Position numbers and translations under genes: made by a program. A stretch of DNA of 58,158 bases, taken from assembly GCA_944324075.1 (NCBI GenBank), contig CALUUZ010000018.1:1-58158 (forward strand), given 5' to 3'. Shown here piece by piece: positions 43,895 to 51,950 of this stretch. Position 1 is the stretch's first letter. Each line of letters begins with the position of its first letter. Below the pieces are notes generated by a model. That model had not been told where the DNA came from and ran no database searches. It saw only the letters and a list, made by a program, of their open reading frames with translations. This DNA is from Candidatus Mailhella excrementigallinarum (GTDB lineage: Bacteria > Desulfobacterota > Desulfovibrionia > Desulfovibrionales > Desulfovibrionaceae).

Positions 43895-45114
43895 ACAGTA
43901 TCTGTTGTTCCAGAACCGCTGATTTTCTGAGCAGGCTTGAAGACAGACTATCCCTGGCGGAAGAGCCGGTGCGGGCGGAATACTCCGCCGCCATGAAAGC
44001 CGGGGTTGCTCTGGCTGTACGCCGTACAGTGCTGGAAATGGCCGGACGCCATGCGGATGCGCTGGCCCTGGATGCGGACGAGCGGGAAGAACTGTGTTGT
44101 CTTCTGAGGTCGCCGCGCCTGCGCCTGTATCTTTCCACCAGCTACCGGACGGAAATTGCCCCTGATGCGGAGACTTTGGAAAGGTACGCGCATGAAGCCA
44201 ATCACGCAGCCGCAATACTGACGGGGACGTTGACTCTCTGGGGATACAGCGTCTTTTCCCCTGTTTCCGTGCGTCACGCTCTGGCAAGTCCCTGTGATTC
44301 CCCGGAGCTGCTTGACCATAATGTCTGGCGTCAAAACTGCCTTCCTCTGCTGAGAAACTGGGCGGATCGCCTTCTGCTGCTCACCACACCCGAATGGCTG
44401 GACGATCAGGAAATCAGACAGGAAATTTTTGAGGCCAGGGCTGCCGGGATTCCCGTTCAGGTGCTTTCCGCAGACACGCTTTGTTCAACAACCGGGCAGA
44501 TTCCCTCCGTCCTGGGGACAGCACCGATCTTCCATCTCCATGAAGGCGGGCAGGATATCCAGTTCATCCTGCATGTATACGCGGAACATCTCGGCGTCCC
44601 GCTTCCCCGGTTGGAAGCGCTGGTGGACTGCCTCGGCCTGAAGGCCACGCTCGATCTGCTGGAAGAATGGGGAAACGAGACGCTGAAAAGGGAACTGGAA
44701 CTGTTTGCTCTTCTGTGCGTCCGCAATCTGGAAGCGTATGTCGACTTCTCCCGTGATTTCCCCCGTACCCTGAACGCTCTCAATTTCCGGGCGGATTACC
44801 TGGAGGGCCGTCTCCCCGATGACGATATCGAGGACGCGCCGGACATGCTGGGAGGCATGACGGATGATGCGGAGCTGGAGTACGGGCCGGAAAAATCCCG
44901 TCCGGAGACGCAGGCGGCATATGCCGCGCTTCTCGCCGCACGAGGGGAAGGGGCGGGCGAGGTATTCGAGAGCTGCCTCGGCGTGTTCACGCTCCTGAAA
45001 GATACCGCAGCAAGGGAATCATTCATGGAAGCAGCGAAAAAGGACTTTTTCTCGCGCTTTCCATCCCATAATCGCCCGGAACAGGGCGGCAAGCATGATG
45101 GAGGTCTGTCATGA
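43891..45114 (+). CDS. Protein with DUF1937/nucleoside deoxyribosyltransferase-like domain
   Basis: 407 aa. Residues about 78-193 match the layout of DUF1937 and related deoxyribosyltransferase-like folds: LRLYLSTSY, a long helix, GYSVFSPVSVRHALASP, then NWADRLLLLTTPEWL and a final EIRQEIFEARAAGIPVQVL. These domains bind nucleotides or nucleosides. Flanking regions (1-75 and 200-407) are unlike anything I recognise. The C-terminal part is acidic. ATGA overlaps on both sides tie it to its neighbours. A role in modifying nucleotides during transfer or in defence is possible but unproven. Confidence 0.7.
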   Translation: MNSICCSRTADFLSRLEDRLSLAEEPVRAEYSAAMKAGVALAVRRTVLEMAGRHADALALDADEREELCCLLRSPRLRLYLSTSYRTEIAPDAETLERYAHEANHAAAILTGTLTLWGYSVFSPVSVRHALASPCDSPELLDHNVWRQNCLPLLRNWADRLLLLTTPEWLDDQEIRQEIFEARAAGIPVQVLSADTLCSTTGQIPSVLGTAPIFHLHEGGQDIQFILHVYAEHLGVPLPRLEALVDCLGLKATLDLLEEWGNETLKRELELFALLCVRNLEAYVDFSRDFPRTLNALNFRADYLEGRLPDDDIEDAPDMLGGMTDDAELEYGPEKSRPETQAAYAALLAARGEGAGEVFESCLGVFTLLKDTAARESFMEAAKKDFFSRFPSHNRPEQGGKHDGGLS

Positions 45115-45374
45115 AACACCCCGCGAAGTCCGGGCGGAACAATCCGGCCCGGCATCTGAATCTGGAACGAATCTACAAGTCCAACAATCCCGCCGTAACG
45201 CGGTTCATGGTCAGGTGCATGATGGAAGAGCTGGCGAACGCAAAGCCCGGCTCCGTCAGGGATGCTCTGGCGGCAAGCGACCGGATCGCGCTGCGCACGG
45301 CGAGAGAATTTCCGCATCTGCTGCCGGCTCATCAGCGCGCCCTGCTGGATGAGCAGCAGGCTGCGGCGGTGTAG
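45111..45374 (+). CDS. Hypothetical protein, 87 aa
   Basis: Small basic protein (MKHPAKSGRNNPARHLNLER...), helical-looking, no family recognised. It overlaps the previous stop by 4 bases and is followed after 13 bases by another small gene with a GGGAGGGG ribosome site. Composition matches the GC-rich part of the element. Confidence 0.7.
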   Translation: MKHPAKSGRNNPARHLNLERIYKSNNPAVTRFMVRCMMEELANAKPGSVRDALAASDRIALRTAREFPHLLPAHQRALLDEQQAAAV

Positions 45375-45387
45375 GGAGGGGCCGGAG

Positions 45388-45651
45388 ATGGAGAACCTGA
45401 CCTTTCCTTGGCCCACGCCGGAAGGCGAACGCAACTCCAGCAGGCAGCGCCATGAAAAGCTCCTTGAAGCCTTCTATGGGCCGCTGCCCCAGGCGGTGGA
45501 GGAAGTGCGGAGCGTTTTCGGCAAGTTCGGTCTGACCCAGCGGCAGGCAGCCTGTGTGACGGCCTGCGCCCTGAATCAGATGGCAAGTGTCGATGGAGAC
45601 ATGCCGAACATCGCCACGGTTTCCCTGACTTCGGCCTTGAACTTCCGGTAA
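45388..45651 (+). CDS. Hypothetical protein, 87 aa
   Basis: It starts MENLTFPWPTPEGERN after a GGAGGGGCCGGAG site. The longer frame upstream overlaps the preceding gene and is not used. The middle is helical (EKLLEAFYGPLPQAVEEVRSV), and QRQAACVTACALNQM resembles the helix of a small DNA-binding fold. No family is recognised. It is the last gene of the coupled block. Confidence 0.65.
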   Translation: MENLTFPWPTPEGERNSSRQRHEKLLEAFYGPLPQAVEEVRSVFGKFGLTQRQAACVTACALNQMASVDGDMPNIATVSLTSALNFR

Positions 45652-45892
45652 GTGATCCCGGCTTTCGCCATGAGGATTGAGGATAACACCATGAGTTAAA
45701 CGGAAAAAAGCAAAAACCGGACATCGAAGTACCAATTCAATGCCCGGTTCAGCCTCTGGAGGGGAGACAGAAAACTGCTCTCTCCCAAGGTGGAGTATAC
45801 CTAATGACTTCACCTTACACCCCTTCGATCCCGGCGTCAAGCTTGGGGGGCTGCACTTTTGCCTTTTTTCCAAACCGCAAGGTTGGAAAATT
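45652..45892 (+). promoter_or_regulatory. Control region before the winged-helix gene
   Basis: 241 bases without a gene. It holds weak stems, ACCGG...CCGGT (about 45,717-45,746) and CCAAACC GCAA GGTTGG (45,870-45,886). The second one abuts the ribosome site of the next gene and could hide it. Confidence 0.4.
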
Positions 45893-47029
45893 ATGAAGAC
45901 GATAATTCCGAGCAATTTCCTGCGTGTGAAGCACAAGATTTTCGCGGTGTACGCCGGGCTGGACAAGGAACTGAAGACCGGCCCCACCCTGCTGTATCTG
46001 TGGCTGTATTTCTTCTGTCACGACAAGGATTACTGCTGGCCTTCCCAGAAGCTGCTTTCCGTTCTGTGCAAGACGACAGTCCGGAGCGTTCAGAATCACC
46101 TCGCGGCGCTGGTCAGGCTGGAATATATCGCCGTGGAGCAGCAGGGAACCCGGAACATTTATCGTTTGCTCGAATCGGATCGCGTGCGTCGGCAGATTGT
46201 CGAAGCCGGAATGGAACTGATGGATGACGAAAATTTTTCGCCTTTGAAGCTGAAACTGGCGGAGAGCAAAGGCGAAAAATCTTCGCGTTCCTTATTAAAG
46301 GAATTAAAGAAGAAAGAAGAAGAAATTAATACCCCCCTTTCCCCCCTTGCGCAGACACGACCTTCCGGCTCACGGCATGAACGGGGTGTGTGTCCTTCTC
46401 GTTCTCCTCTTGCGGGAAGCGGAAGGGGGGATTCCTCCGGCTCCGGTCTTCGCCGGAAACTTCAGGACGAGTTCCCCAGACTGTGGGAACTCTGGCCCCG
46501 GAAACAGGATCGTTTCGGGGCGTATCAGGAATATGTGCGCCTGGCGAAGTCCGGTTATCTGCCTCCGCTGGATGAGCTGGTGCGCGTGGTGAAGCGCCTG
46601 ATGGGTGAAGATCGGAGCTGGAAAAAAGGCTATGTCCCGAATCTGAGGTTCTGGCTGCGGGATCGCCGCTGGCTTGATCTGCCCTTCGGCGGGCGGGAGT
46701 CCGCGCCGATGGGTGATGCCGCGTCCGTCAGTCCGCACCTGAGTCCGGAAGAAATGCAGGCAAGGGAACATGCCGTTCTGCGGCGTGTGATTGAACCGGA
46801 CAGGCGATCATGCGCCGGGCCGGAGACCCGGCTCAGGGAAGAGGCGGAAGCGCGGCTCTGCGCCATGTGGCCGCAGGTTCCGCGCGGGATGATCGCGGCG
46901 GGCTTGTGTCTTGCGCGGGGCAGTCTCCATTCCATCGCGGCCCGTCTGACACTCGGCAAGGCGCTTGTGCCGCCGCCCGTGCCGGACGCGCGCTCAATCG
47001 CCAGTCTGCTGCGTGAGGTGGCCGCATGA
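45893..47029 (+). CDS. Winged-helix-type DNA-binding protein, replication or regulation
   Basis: 378 aa. The N-terminal 110 residues have the layout of a winged-helix domain of the kind in plasmid and phage replication proteins: GPTLLYLWLYFFCHDKDYCWPSQKLLS, then a recognition helix CKTTVRSVQNHLAALV and a wing with IYRLLE. A Lys/Glu-rich linker follows, then a C-terminal region starting LQDEFPRLWELWPRKQDRFGAY with Trp-rich motifs. The ATG at 45893 fits the domain start. An open frame of 51 codons upstream has no ribosome site. The stop overlaps trbB by 4 bases. It may initiate element replication or control the trb operon. Confidence 0.65.
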   Translation: MKTIIPSNFLRVKHKIFAVYAGLDKELKTGPTLLYLWLYFFCHDKDYCWPSQKLLSVLCKTTVRSVQNHLAALVRLEYIAVEQQGTRNIYRLLESDRVRRQIVEAGMELMDDENFSPLKLKLAESKGEKSSRSLLKELKKKEEEINTPLSPLAQTRPSGSRHERGVCPSRSPLAGSGRGDSSGSGLRRKLQDEFPRLWELWPRKQDRFGAYQEYVRLAKSGYLPPLDELVRVVKRLMGEDRSWKKGYVPNLRFWLRDRRWLDLPFGGRESAPMGDAASVSPHLSPEEMQAREHAVLRRVIEPDRRSCAGPETRLREEAEARLCAMWPQVPRGMIAAGLCLARGSLHSIAARLTLGKALVPPPVPDARSIASLLREVAA

Positions 47030-48018
47030 GTGATGCCCTCGCGTTCCAGACTTCCTGCCAGACTTCCGGTCAAACATCATGGCAGCGCAATCTTGACGCG
47101 CTGCGGCGTCATGCCGGGCCGCTCCTGCTGGATGCCCTGGCGGATCCGCTGGCCATTGAGGTTGCCCTGAATCCCGACGGTTCTCTCTGGCGTGAACGCA
47201 TGGGGGAAGACATGAGCCGCATCGGGAGCCTGGAAGCATACAAGGCGGAAGCGCTGCTCCGCACTCTGGCCGGGATGCTGAACAAGGTCATCACAGCGGA
47301 TAACCCGCAGTTGGACGGGGAATGGCCGCTGGATGGCTCGCGCTTCTCCGGAGCGCTGCCGCCCGTGGCGGCAAGACCCATGTTTTCCATCCGCAAGCGC
47401 GCCAGCCGGGTGTTCTCGCTGGATGAGTATGTCCAGTCGGGCGTCATGACGGAACGCCAGAAGGAAAAGCTGTGCGAAGCCGTGCGGGATCACCGGAATA
47501 TGCTGGTCATCGGAGGCACGTCTTCGGGCAAGACCACGCTCACAAATGCAATAATCGCGGAAGTTGCCCGGCAGTATCCGCAGGAGCGGCTGATCATCAT
47601 CGAAGACACCGGGGAAATTCAGTGCGCGTCCCCGAATGTCGTTTTCCTTCACACTACTGTGAACGTGAGCATGACGCTCCTGCTCAAGCAGAGCCTGCGG
47701 TTGCGTCCGGACAGGATCCTGGTGGGAGAAGTGCGGGATCATGCCGCGCTTGATCTGCTGGATGCCTGGAACACCGGGCACGAAGGCGGGATCGCCACGC
47801 TCCACGCGAACAGCGCGCGGGAGGGGCTGACACGTCTGCGCGGCCTTGTGACGCGGAACCAGTACGCTCCCGGAGACATTGAGGAGGTCATCGGTCAGGC
47901 CGTGCATTGTCTGGTGTTTTTGCAACGCACCGATCAGGGGCGGCGTGTGCGGGAAATCCTTGAAGTCAGAGGATGGTCACGTCAGGCGCATGATTATGAA
48001 ACCGTGGCTGTGGGGTGA
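47026..48018 (+). CDS. trbB: Conjugal transfer ATPase TrbB (VirB11 family)
   Basis: Hexameric cytoplasmic ATPase that powers pilus assembly and DNA transfer in P-type conjugation. The 330-aa protein has Walker A GGTSSGKT (163-170), the Asp box IIIEDTGEIQC, Walker B-region RPDRILVGEVRD and the His box TGHEGGIATLHANS. It is coupled to the preceding gene by an ATGA overlap. In RP4 trbB is followed by trbC, D and E. Here an AT-rich insert follows. Confidence 0.95.
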   Translation: MSDALAFQTSCQTSGQTSWQRNLDALRRHAGPLLLDALADPLAIEVALNPDGSLWRERMGEDMSRIGSLEAYKAEALLRTLAGMLNKVITADNPQLDGEWPLDGSRFSGALPPVAARPMFSIRKRASRVFSLDEYVQSGVMTERQKEKLCEAVRDHRNMLVIGGTSSGKTTLTNAIIAEVARQYPQERLIIIEDTGEIQCASPNVVFLHTTVNVSMTLLLKQSLRLRPDRILVGEVRDHAALDLLDAWNTGHEGGIATLHANSAREGLTRLRGLVTRNQYAPGDIEEVIGQAVHCLVFLQRTDQGRRVREILEVRGWSRQAHDYETVAVG

Positions 48019-48023
48019 ATGGC

Positions 48024-48533
48024 ATGAAGTATTACTCCAGAAACGGGAAAAGGCTGAATGGCTGGCAGGATGCGGTGAAAAGGCTAAACATCGCCATTAT
48101 GAAACGCTCTTATCCTCATGGAAGATATCAAAATACCATATTGGTTCCTTCCGGAGTTAAAAACAATGAATCAGTAAACTTTCATTGGCTCACCTCATCT
48201 GAACGAAAAGATGTTCCTATTATAATTATATGTGATTGCATAGATGAGAAAGACAAGGAGATGTCAATCCTGTTATATATAAAAATTGGCACAATTACAG
48301 ACTTTACAAATATTTTATCATCAGAAAATGGTGAAACAATATTACTATACAATATGACAATATCATTGAGTCAGTTTGGAATGTTTCTTGGAGGTATGGT
48401 TTCAGACTCTGTTTTTACTTCGACTTCCCTTATAACCAAGGATTGGTATGAGTTAGGTTCAATGACTACCCAAGTTTTTTCTCCATCTTTTGTGATGGAT
48501 AAGCTTTTTAAACTATGTCGTCCCATAACATAA
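48024..48533 (+). CDS. Hypothetical chimeric-looking protein after trbB
   Basis: 169 aa from the ATG at 48024. The first 35 codons (YYSRNGKRLNGWQDAVKRLN) have the GC-rich codon use of the trb operon. From about 48,110 the sequence becomes strongly AT-rich. The 3' 163 bases overlap, on the opposite strand, the better-supported gene 48371-49360. The likely history is an original gene whose 3' part was replaced by foreign DNA. The product may not be functional. No family recognised. Confidence 0.4.
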   Translation: MKYYSRNGKRLNGWQDAVKRLNIAIMKRSYPHGRYQNTILVPSGVKNNESVNFHWLTSSERKDVPIIIICDCIDEKDKEMSILLYIKIGTITDFTNILSSENGETILLYNMTISLSQFGMFLGGMVSDSVFTSTSLITKDWYELGSMTTQVFSPSFVMDKLFKLCRPIT

Positions 48534-49360
48534 AATTCATATCTAGAGTTTTTATTTTTTATGGCAGTATCAATATCGTTTCTTAAATGTCGACAATTTT
48601 TTATTTCATCATAATTAATTAGAATTACAGTTCCAAGTGGGTGATTATTTTCTATGTATTCCTTAGTTTTTACTCCAAATATTATAATTAGATTGTCTCT
48701 ATTCTGTATAAACGATGGAGAATGGTAAATGTATGGATATGTGAACCATGATTTAATATAACCAATATATTTAAATGCCTGCTTATATGTCCATGCATGT
48801 CCTTCTACGGTTAAAGGAGTTTCCAATTGATTTATTTCTTTCAGTTGCAAATAACATCTAACCAGATTCCTCAAGGAATGTGTTACACTTCTACCTCTCA
48901 AAACTTCTTGGATAGGATCTTTTTTTATATTTATTATTTTATTTCTAAAGTCATTATTATTAATTATGGACAAATCTTTAAATTTAAAGTCATCATACAC
49001 GCTTGCAGAGTCGATTGTTTTAAAATCCTTAACAAGATTTCTACTGGTAAATTTAGAATAGTAATTTTTATTGGCAATCACTTTTTCTATAGCATCAGAG
49101 TATGCACATATACTGCATTCTGGAATATGATCTTCTCTTCTATAAGATCTAAAATATGGAGCAATTTTACCAAACTTGTTATGATTTGGTGCCAAAATTT
49201 CGGGATGATTCTTATCTCTGCAATTATCATCTGCGCATTCAAATGTAAATTTATCCAATCCTATATTCATGTTAAAAAATGTTGGCCTAACATCATCTAT
49301 ATAAATACATTCTTTAAGTTCATTGCAGTAGGCATACAAAATACGATTGCTTTCCTTCAT
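48371..49360 (-). CDS. Hypothetical cargo protein with zinc-ribbon-like N-terminus
   Basis: 329 aa, AT-rich and on the strand opposite to all trb genes, so probably acquired cargo. The ATG at 49360 has GGAGAG eight bases upstream. A GTG 17 codons earlier has no site. Residues 38-85 have paired cysteines and histidines (FECADDNCRDKNH, then APYFRSYRREDHIPECSIC). This arrangement is reminiscent of the metal-binding, CoiA-like N-termini of some nuclease or defence proteins. The rest is not recognised, including a central NLVRCYLQLKEIN helix and the late strand LIIIFGVKTK. Function unknown. Confidence 0.6.
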   Translation of the reverse strand: MKESNRILYAYCNELKECIYIDDVRPTFFNMNIGLDKFTFECADDNCRDKNHPEILAPNHNKFGKIAPYFRSYRREDHIPECSICAYSDAIEKVIANKNYYSKFTSRNLVKDFKTIDSASVYDDFKFKDLSIINNNDFRNKIINIKKDPIQEVLRGRSVTHSLRNLVRCYLQLKEINQLETPLTVEGHAWTYKQAFKYIGYIKSWFTYPYIYHSPSFIQNRDNLIIIFGVKTKEYIENNHPLGTVILINYDEIKNCRHLRNDIDTAIKNKNSRYEFYVMGRHSLKSLSITKDGEKTWVVIEPNSYQSLVIREVEVKTESETIPPRNIPN

Positions 49361-49547
49361 TACTTTTTCTCTCCAATAAGACGAAAGTTTATTGAAAAAA
49401 TTGGCTGTCACTTAACATCGAAATTAAGTCTGTTATGCAACCCCCTTTGTTTCTTGGCAATAGAAAATTAAAGTTTCAAATTTCTCTTTTTAATAAGGGT
49501 AAAATTTTCATTATCACACTGAATTAAAAGAAAAAAAGGATTAACTG

Positions 49548-50321
49548 ATGAAAAAAGAATTATTTTCCGCTTTTCTTCTTGGCGTCACCCTTCTTCCCGT
49601 TCCTGCCCACAGCGCCGGGATACCCGTCATAGATGCAACCAACCTTGCCCAGACGACGATCTCCGCAATGGAGGCCGTCAATCAGACATTGAAGCAGATT
49701 GAAGAGTATGCGCTGCAACTCAGGCAGTATGAGGATCAGATCAAGAATACGCTGGCCCCGTCCGCCTACATCTGGTCGCAGGCGCAAAAGACCATGAACA
49801 ACGTCCTCGCCCTCCAGGATCAGCTTGCCTACTACCGCAGGATTGCCGGGAATCTGGACGGGTATCTGGAGAAGTTCGGGAATCCCAATTTTTATCGGAG
49901 TTCCCAGTATTTCTCGGCTCCGTCAGGGGATCCGGCCACGCTGGAAAAACAGCGGCAGGAAGTCATGCAGGCGGAAGAGTGGGGGCTGGAAGCGCAGAAA
50001 AAGACCAATGACAACGTGGCCCGGACGCTGGAACAGCAGCAGGAGGCGCTTGCTCTGGATGCGTCCAGGCTGGAAGAGCTTCAATCCGCAGCACAGACGG
50101 CACAGGGCAGGCTGGAAGCGATCCAGTACACCAATCAGCTTCTTGCCCAGCAATCGAACCAGATGCTCCAACTGCGCGGCGCTCTCATGGCAAAGATGGC
50201 GGCTGATAATGCGAGAGAACAAACAAACGCCGCCCGTGAAGCAAGGGCACGGGCGGCGAATGAAATAACCTTTCAAAATCTGTATGAGAAAAGTCCAGCA
50301 GTAAACTTTAAACTATTTTAA
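49548..50321 (+). CDS. trbJ: Conjugal transfer protein TrbJ (VirB5-like)
   Basis: Periplasmic/surface component of the P-type mating apparatus. The 257-aa protein has a signal peptide (1-22, ending AHS-A), an N-terminal GIPVIDATNLAQTTISAME motif characteristic of TrbJ, and long coiled coils (about 130-230). The last 20 or so residues (from NEITFQN) are encoded by DNA that suddenly becomes AT-rich, as if the 3' end was exchanged. The opposite-strand lipoprotein gene ends within 4 bases of this stop. Confidence 0.88.
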   Translation: MKKELFSAFLLGVTLLPVPAHSAGIPVIDATNLAQTTISAMEAVNQTLKQIEEYALQLRQYEDQIKNTLAPSAYIWSQAQKTMNNVLALQDQLAYYRRIAGNLDGYLEKFGNPNFYRSSQYFSAPSGDPATLEKQRQEVMQAEEWGLEAQKKTNDNVARTLEQQQEALALDASRLEELQSAAQTAQGRLEAIQYTNQLLAQQSNQMLQLRGALMAKMAADNAREQTNAAREARARAANEITFQNLYEKSPAVNFKLF

Positions 50322-50755
50322 AACAGTTCAAAAGCCTTTTCTTCTATTTTTCTTATGGGTGATTTTATGATTGCTTCTACTTCATCGGGAGTTGAACGAA
50401 TAAATTCTTCTCCATTTCCACCTATTGTTCTGAATGAATTTTTCCACCAAATGGCAATCCTGTCATCATTTATAATTTTTATTATATATTCAGGCTGCTC
50501 TTGACCTGAATTGTTTGTATAACCTGCAATATGGTCATTTTCATATTTCCATACAACCTGATCATTTTTAGATTCATCAAATGAAAAAGAGTTTTTTGTT
50601 ATTGTACATGTCTGATATTTATATCCTGTTATATACCATACTTCATTTGTACTCTTCCATGAACCAATAATTTGTTCTGTTTTGTCCGAACATCCAGTAA
50701 TAAAAATGTAAGAGGATAAGAATATGCCAAAAAAAATTTTAGTAACGATTTTCAT
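50318..50755 (-). CDS. Putative lipoprotein between trbJ and trbL, exclusion candidate
   Basis: 145 aa with a lipoprotein signal (MKIVTKIFFGIFLSSYIFITGC, lipobox ITGC, Cys at about residue 22). AAAGGTG precedes the ATG at 50755. The mature part is beta-rich-looking (IGSWKSTNEVWYITGYKYQ; KNDQVVWKYENDHIAGY), like small lipocalin-type proteins. It is AT-rich and opposed to trb transcription. Its start overlaps the trbL start by 32 bases and its stop overlaps trbJ by 4 bases. RP4 encodes its entry-exclusion lipoprotein TrbK between trbJ and trbL. This protein has the same address but no sequence likeness I can see. Confidence 0.7.
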   Translation of the reverse strand: MKIVTKIFFGIFLSSYIFITGCSDKTEQIIGSWKSTNEVWYITGYKYQTCTITKNSFSFDESKNDQVVWKYENDHIAGYTNNSGQEQPEYIIKIINDDRIAIWWKNSFRTIGGNGEEFIRSTPDEVEAIIKSPIRKIEEKAFELF

Positions 50756-51950
50756 AGTTACACCTTTGTTTGTTTTGCTTGTGACACTCAATGCTGATAC
50801 TGCTTTTGCACAACTGTCCAATAGTGGCGTTATGAATACAGTACTTGAGAAGTATAAAACTGCTGCAAGCACTTGGGCAGGAACTATGCAGACTGCCGCT
50901 TCACGTCTTTATATAGCCTTGGCCGCGATCAGTCTAGTGTGGACAATGGGGCAGCTTCCGTTTCACCGTTCCTCCTTTGCTGAATTTTTTGGGGAATTGC
51001 TCCGTTATATAATCTTCACAGGATTCTTTTATTGGTTACTAATAAATGCACCTCAGTTTGCTGAAGCAATAATTGACTCTTTAAGATTGCTCGGTAGTCG
51101 CGCATCAGGGATACCTGAAACACTTCCGTCAGATATAGTTGATATTGGTTTCAAACTTTTTGGACGCGTATGTGAAGAGGCTAAGAATATAAATTTAGAT
51201 AATTTTGGAAGGATATTTTCTGCACTAATATTTTCTACTATGATTCTAGTAATATTAGCCCTTGTAGCTATAAATCTATTATTACAATTTTGTGCAGCAT
51301 GGATTCTAGCATATGCAGGAATATTCTTTCTTGGCTTTGGCGCAACAAGATGGACATCAGATATTGCTATTAATTATTTCAAAACTGTTCTTGGATTAGG
51401 GGCGTCACTAATGACGATGGCGCTTTTAGTTGGTATCGGTATAGATATTATAGATGAAAATATGAAGGCAATGAGTACGGGGCCAGTAAGTATGTTTGAA
51501 CTTGGAGTTGTTCTCGTCTCTGTCATTACCCTCTTCCTCCTTGTCGACAAACTTCCCGCAATGGTGGCGGGCATCATCAACGGTTCGAGCATCGGCGCAT
51601 CAACAAGCATCGGCGCGTTCGGGGCCGGAGCCGCCGTAGGCGCTGCCGGTGTCGCCGCTGGCGCGGCCAAGTTCGGCGGTAAGCTCATTGGCGGTTCCGC
51701 CAGTGCGGCCGCTACCGCCGCAGGCTCTCTCACAAAGGCCGGGGACAGCGCCCTGAACGCCATGCAGCAGGGAACCGGAGCCTTTGCCGGTATGGATCGA
51801 CGGCCCGGCCAGGGAGCGGGCCTGAGCCGTTCCATGGGCATCACTACCGCCTTTGCAACGGAGGTAGGGAAATCTCTCGGCAAACAGGCGGGAGGCGCTG
51901 CGGTGAATATCGCGAAGAGCGCCGCTCAAAAGATCATCGGGGGGAAGTGA
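50724..51950 (+). CDS. trbL: Conjugal transfer protein TrbL (VirB6-like)
   Basis: Polytopic inner-membrane channel component, 408 aa. A signal-like N-terminus (about 1-28, ending TAFA) and about six hydrophobic helices lead into a Gly/Ala-rich tail (from residue 285, GAGAAVGAAGVAAGAAKFGG) typical of TrbL. Codons 1 to about 265 are AT-rich. The rest is GC-rich like trbE, a clear internal switch near 51,520. AGAGGA precedes the ATG. The stop overlaps the next start (TGATG). Mosaic structure suggests recombination that replaced the 5' two-thirds together with the lipoprotein gene. Confidence 0.88.
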   Translation: MPKKILVTIFIVTPLFVLLVTLNADTAFAQLSNSGVMNTVLEKYKTAASTWAGTMQTAASRLYIALAAISLVWTMGQLPFHRSSFAEFFGELLRYIIFTGFFYWLLINAPQFAEAIIDSLRLLGSRASGIPETLPSDIVDIGFKLFGRVCEEAKNINLDNFGRIFSALIFSTMILVILALVAINLLLQFCAAWILAYAGIFFLGFGATRWTSDIAINYFKTVLGLGASLMTMALLVGIGIDIIDENMKAMSTGPVSMFELGVVLVSVITLFLLVDKLPAMVAGIINGSSIGASTSIGAFGAGAAVGAAGVAAGAAKFGGKLIGGSASAAATAAGSLTKAGDSALNAMQQGTGAFAGMDRRPGQGAGLSRSMGITTAFATEVGKSLGKQAGGAAVNIAKSAAQKIIGGK

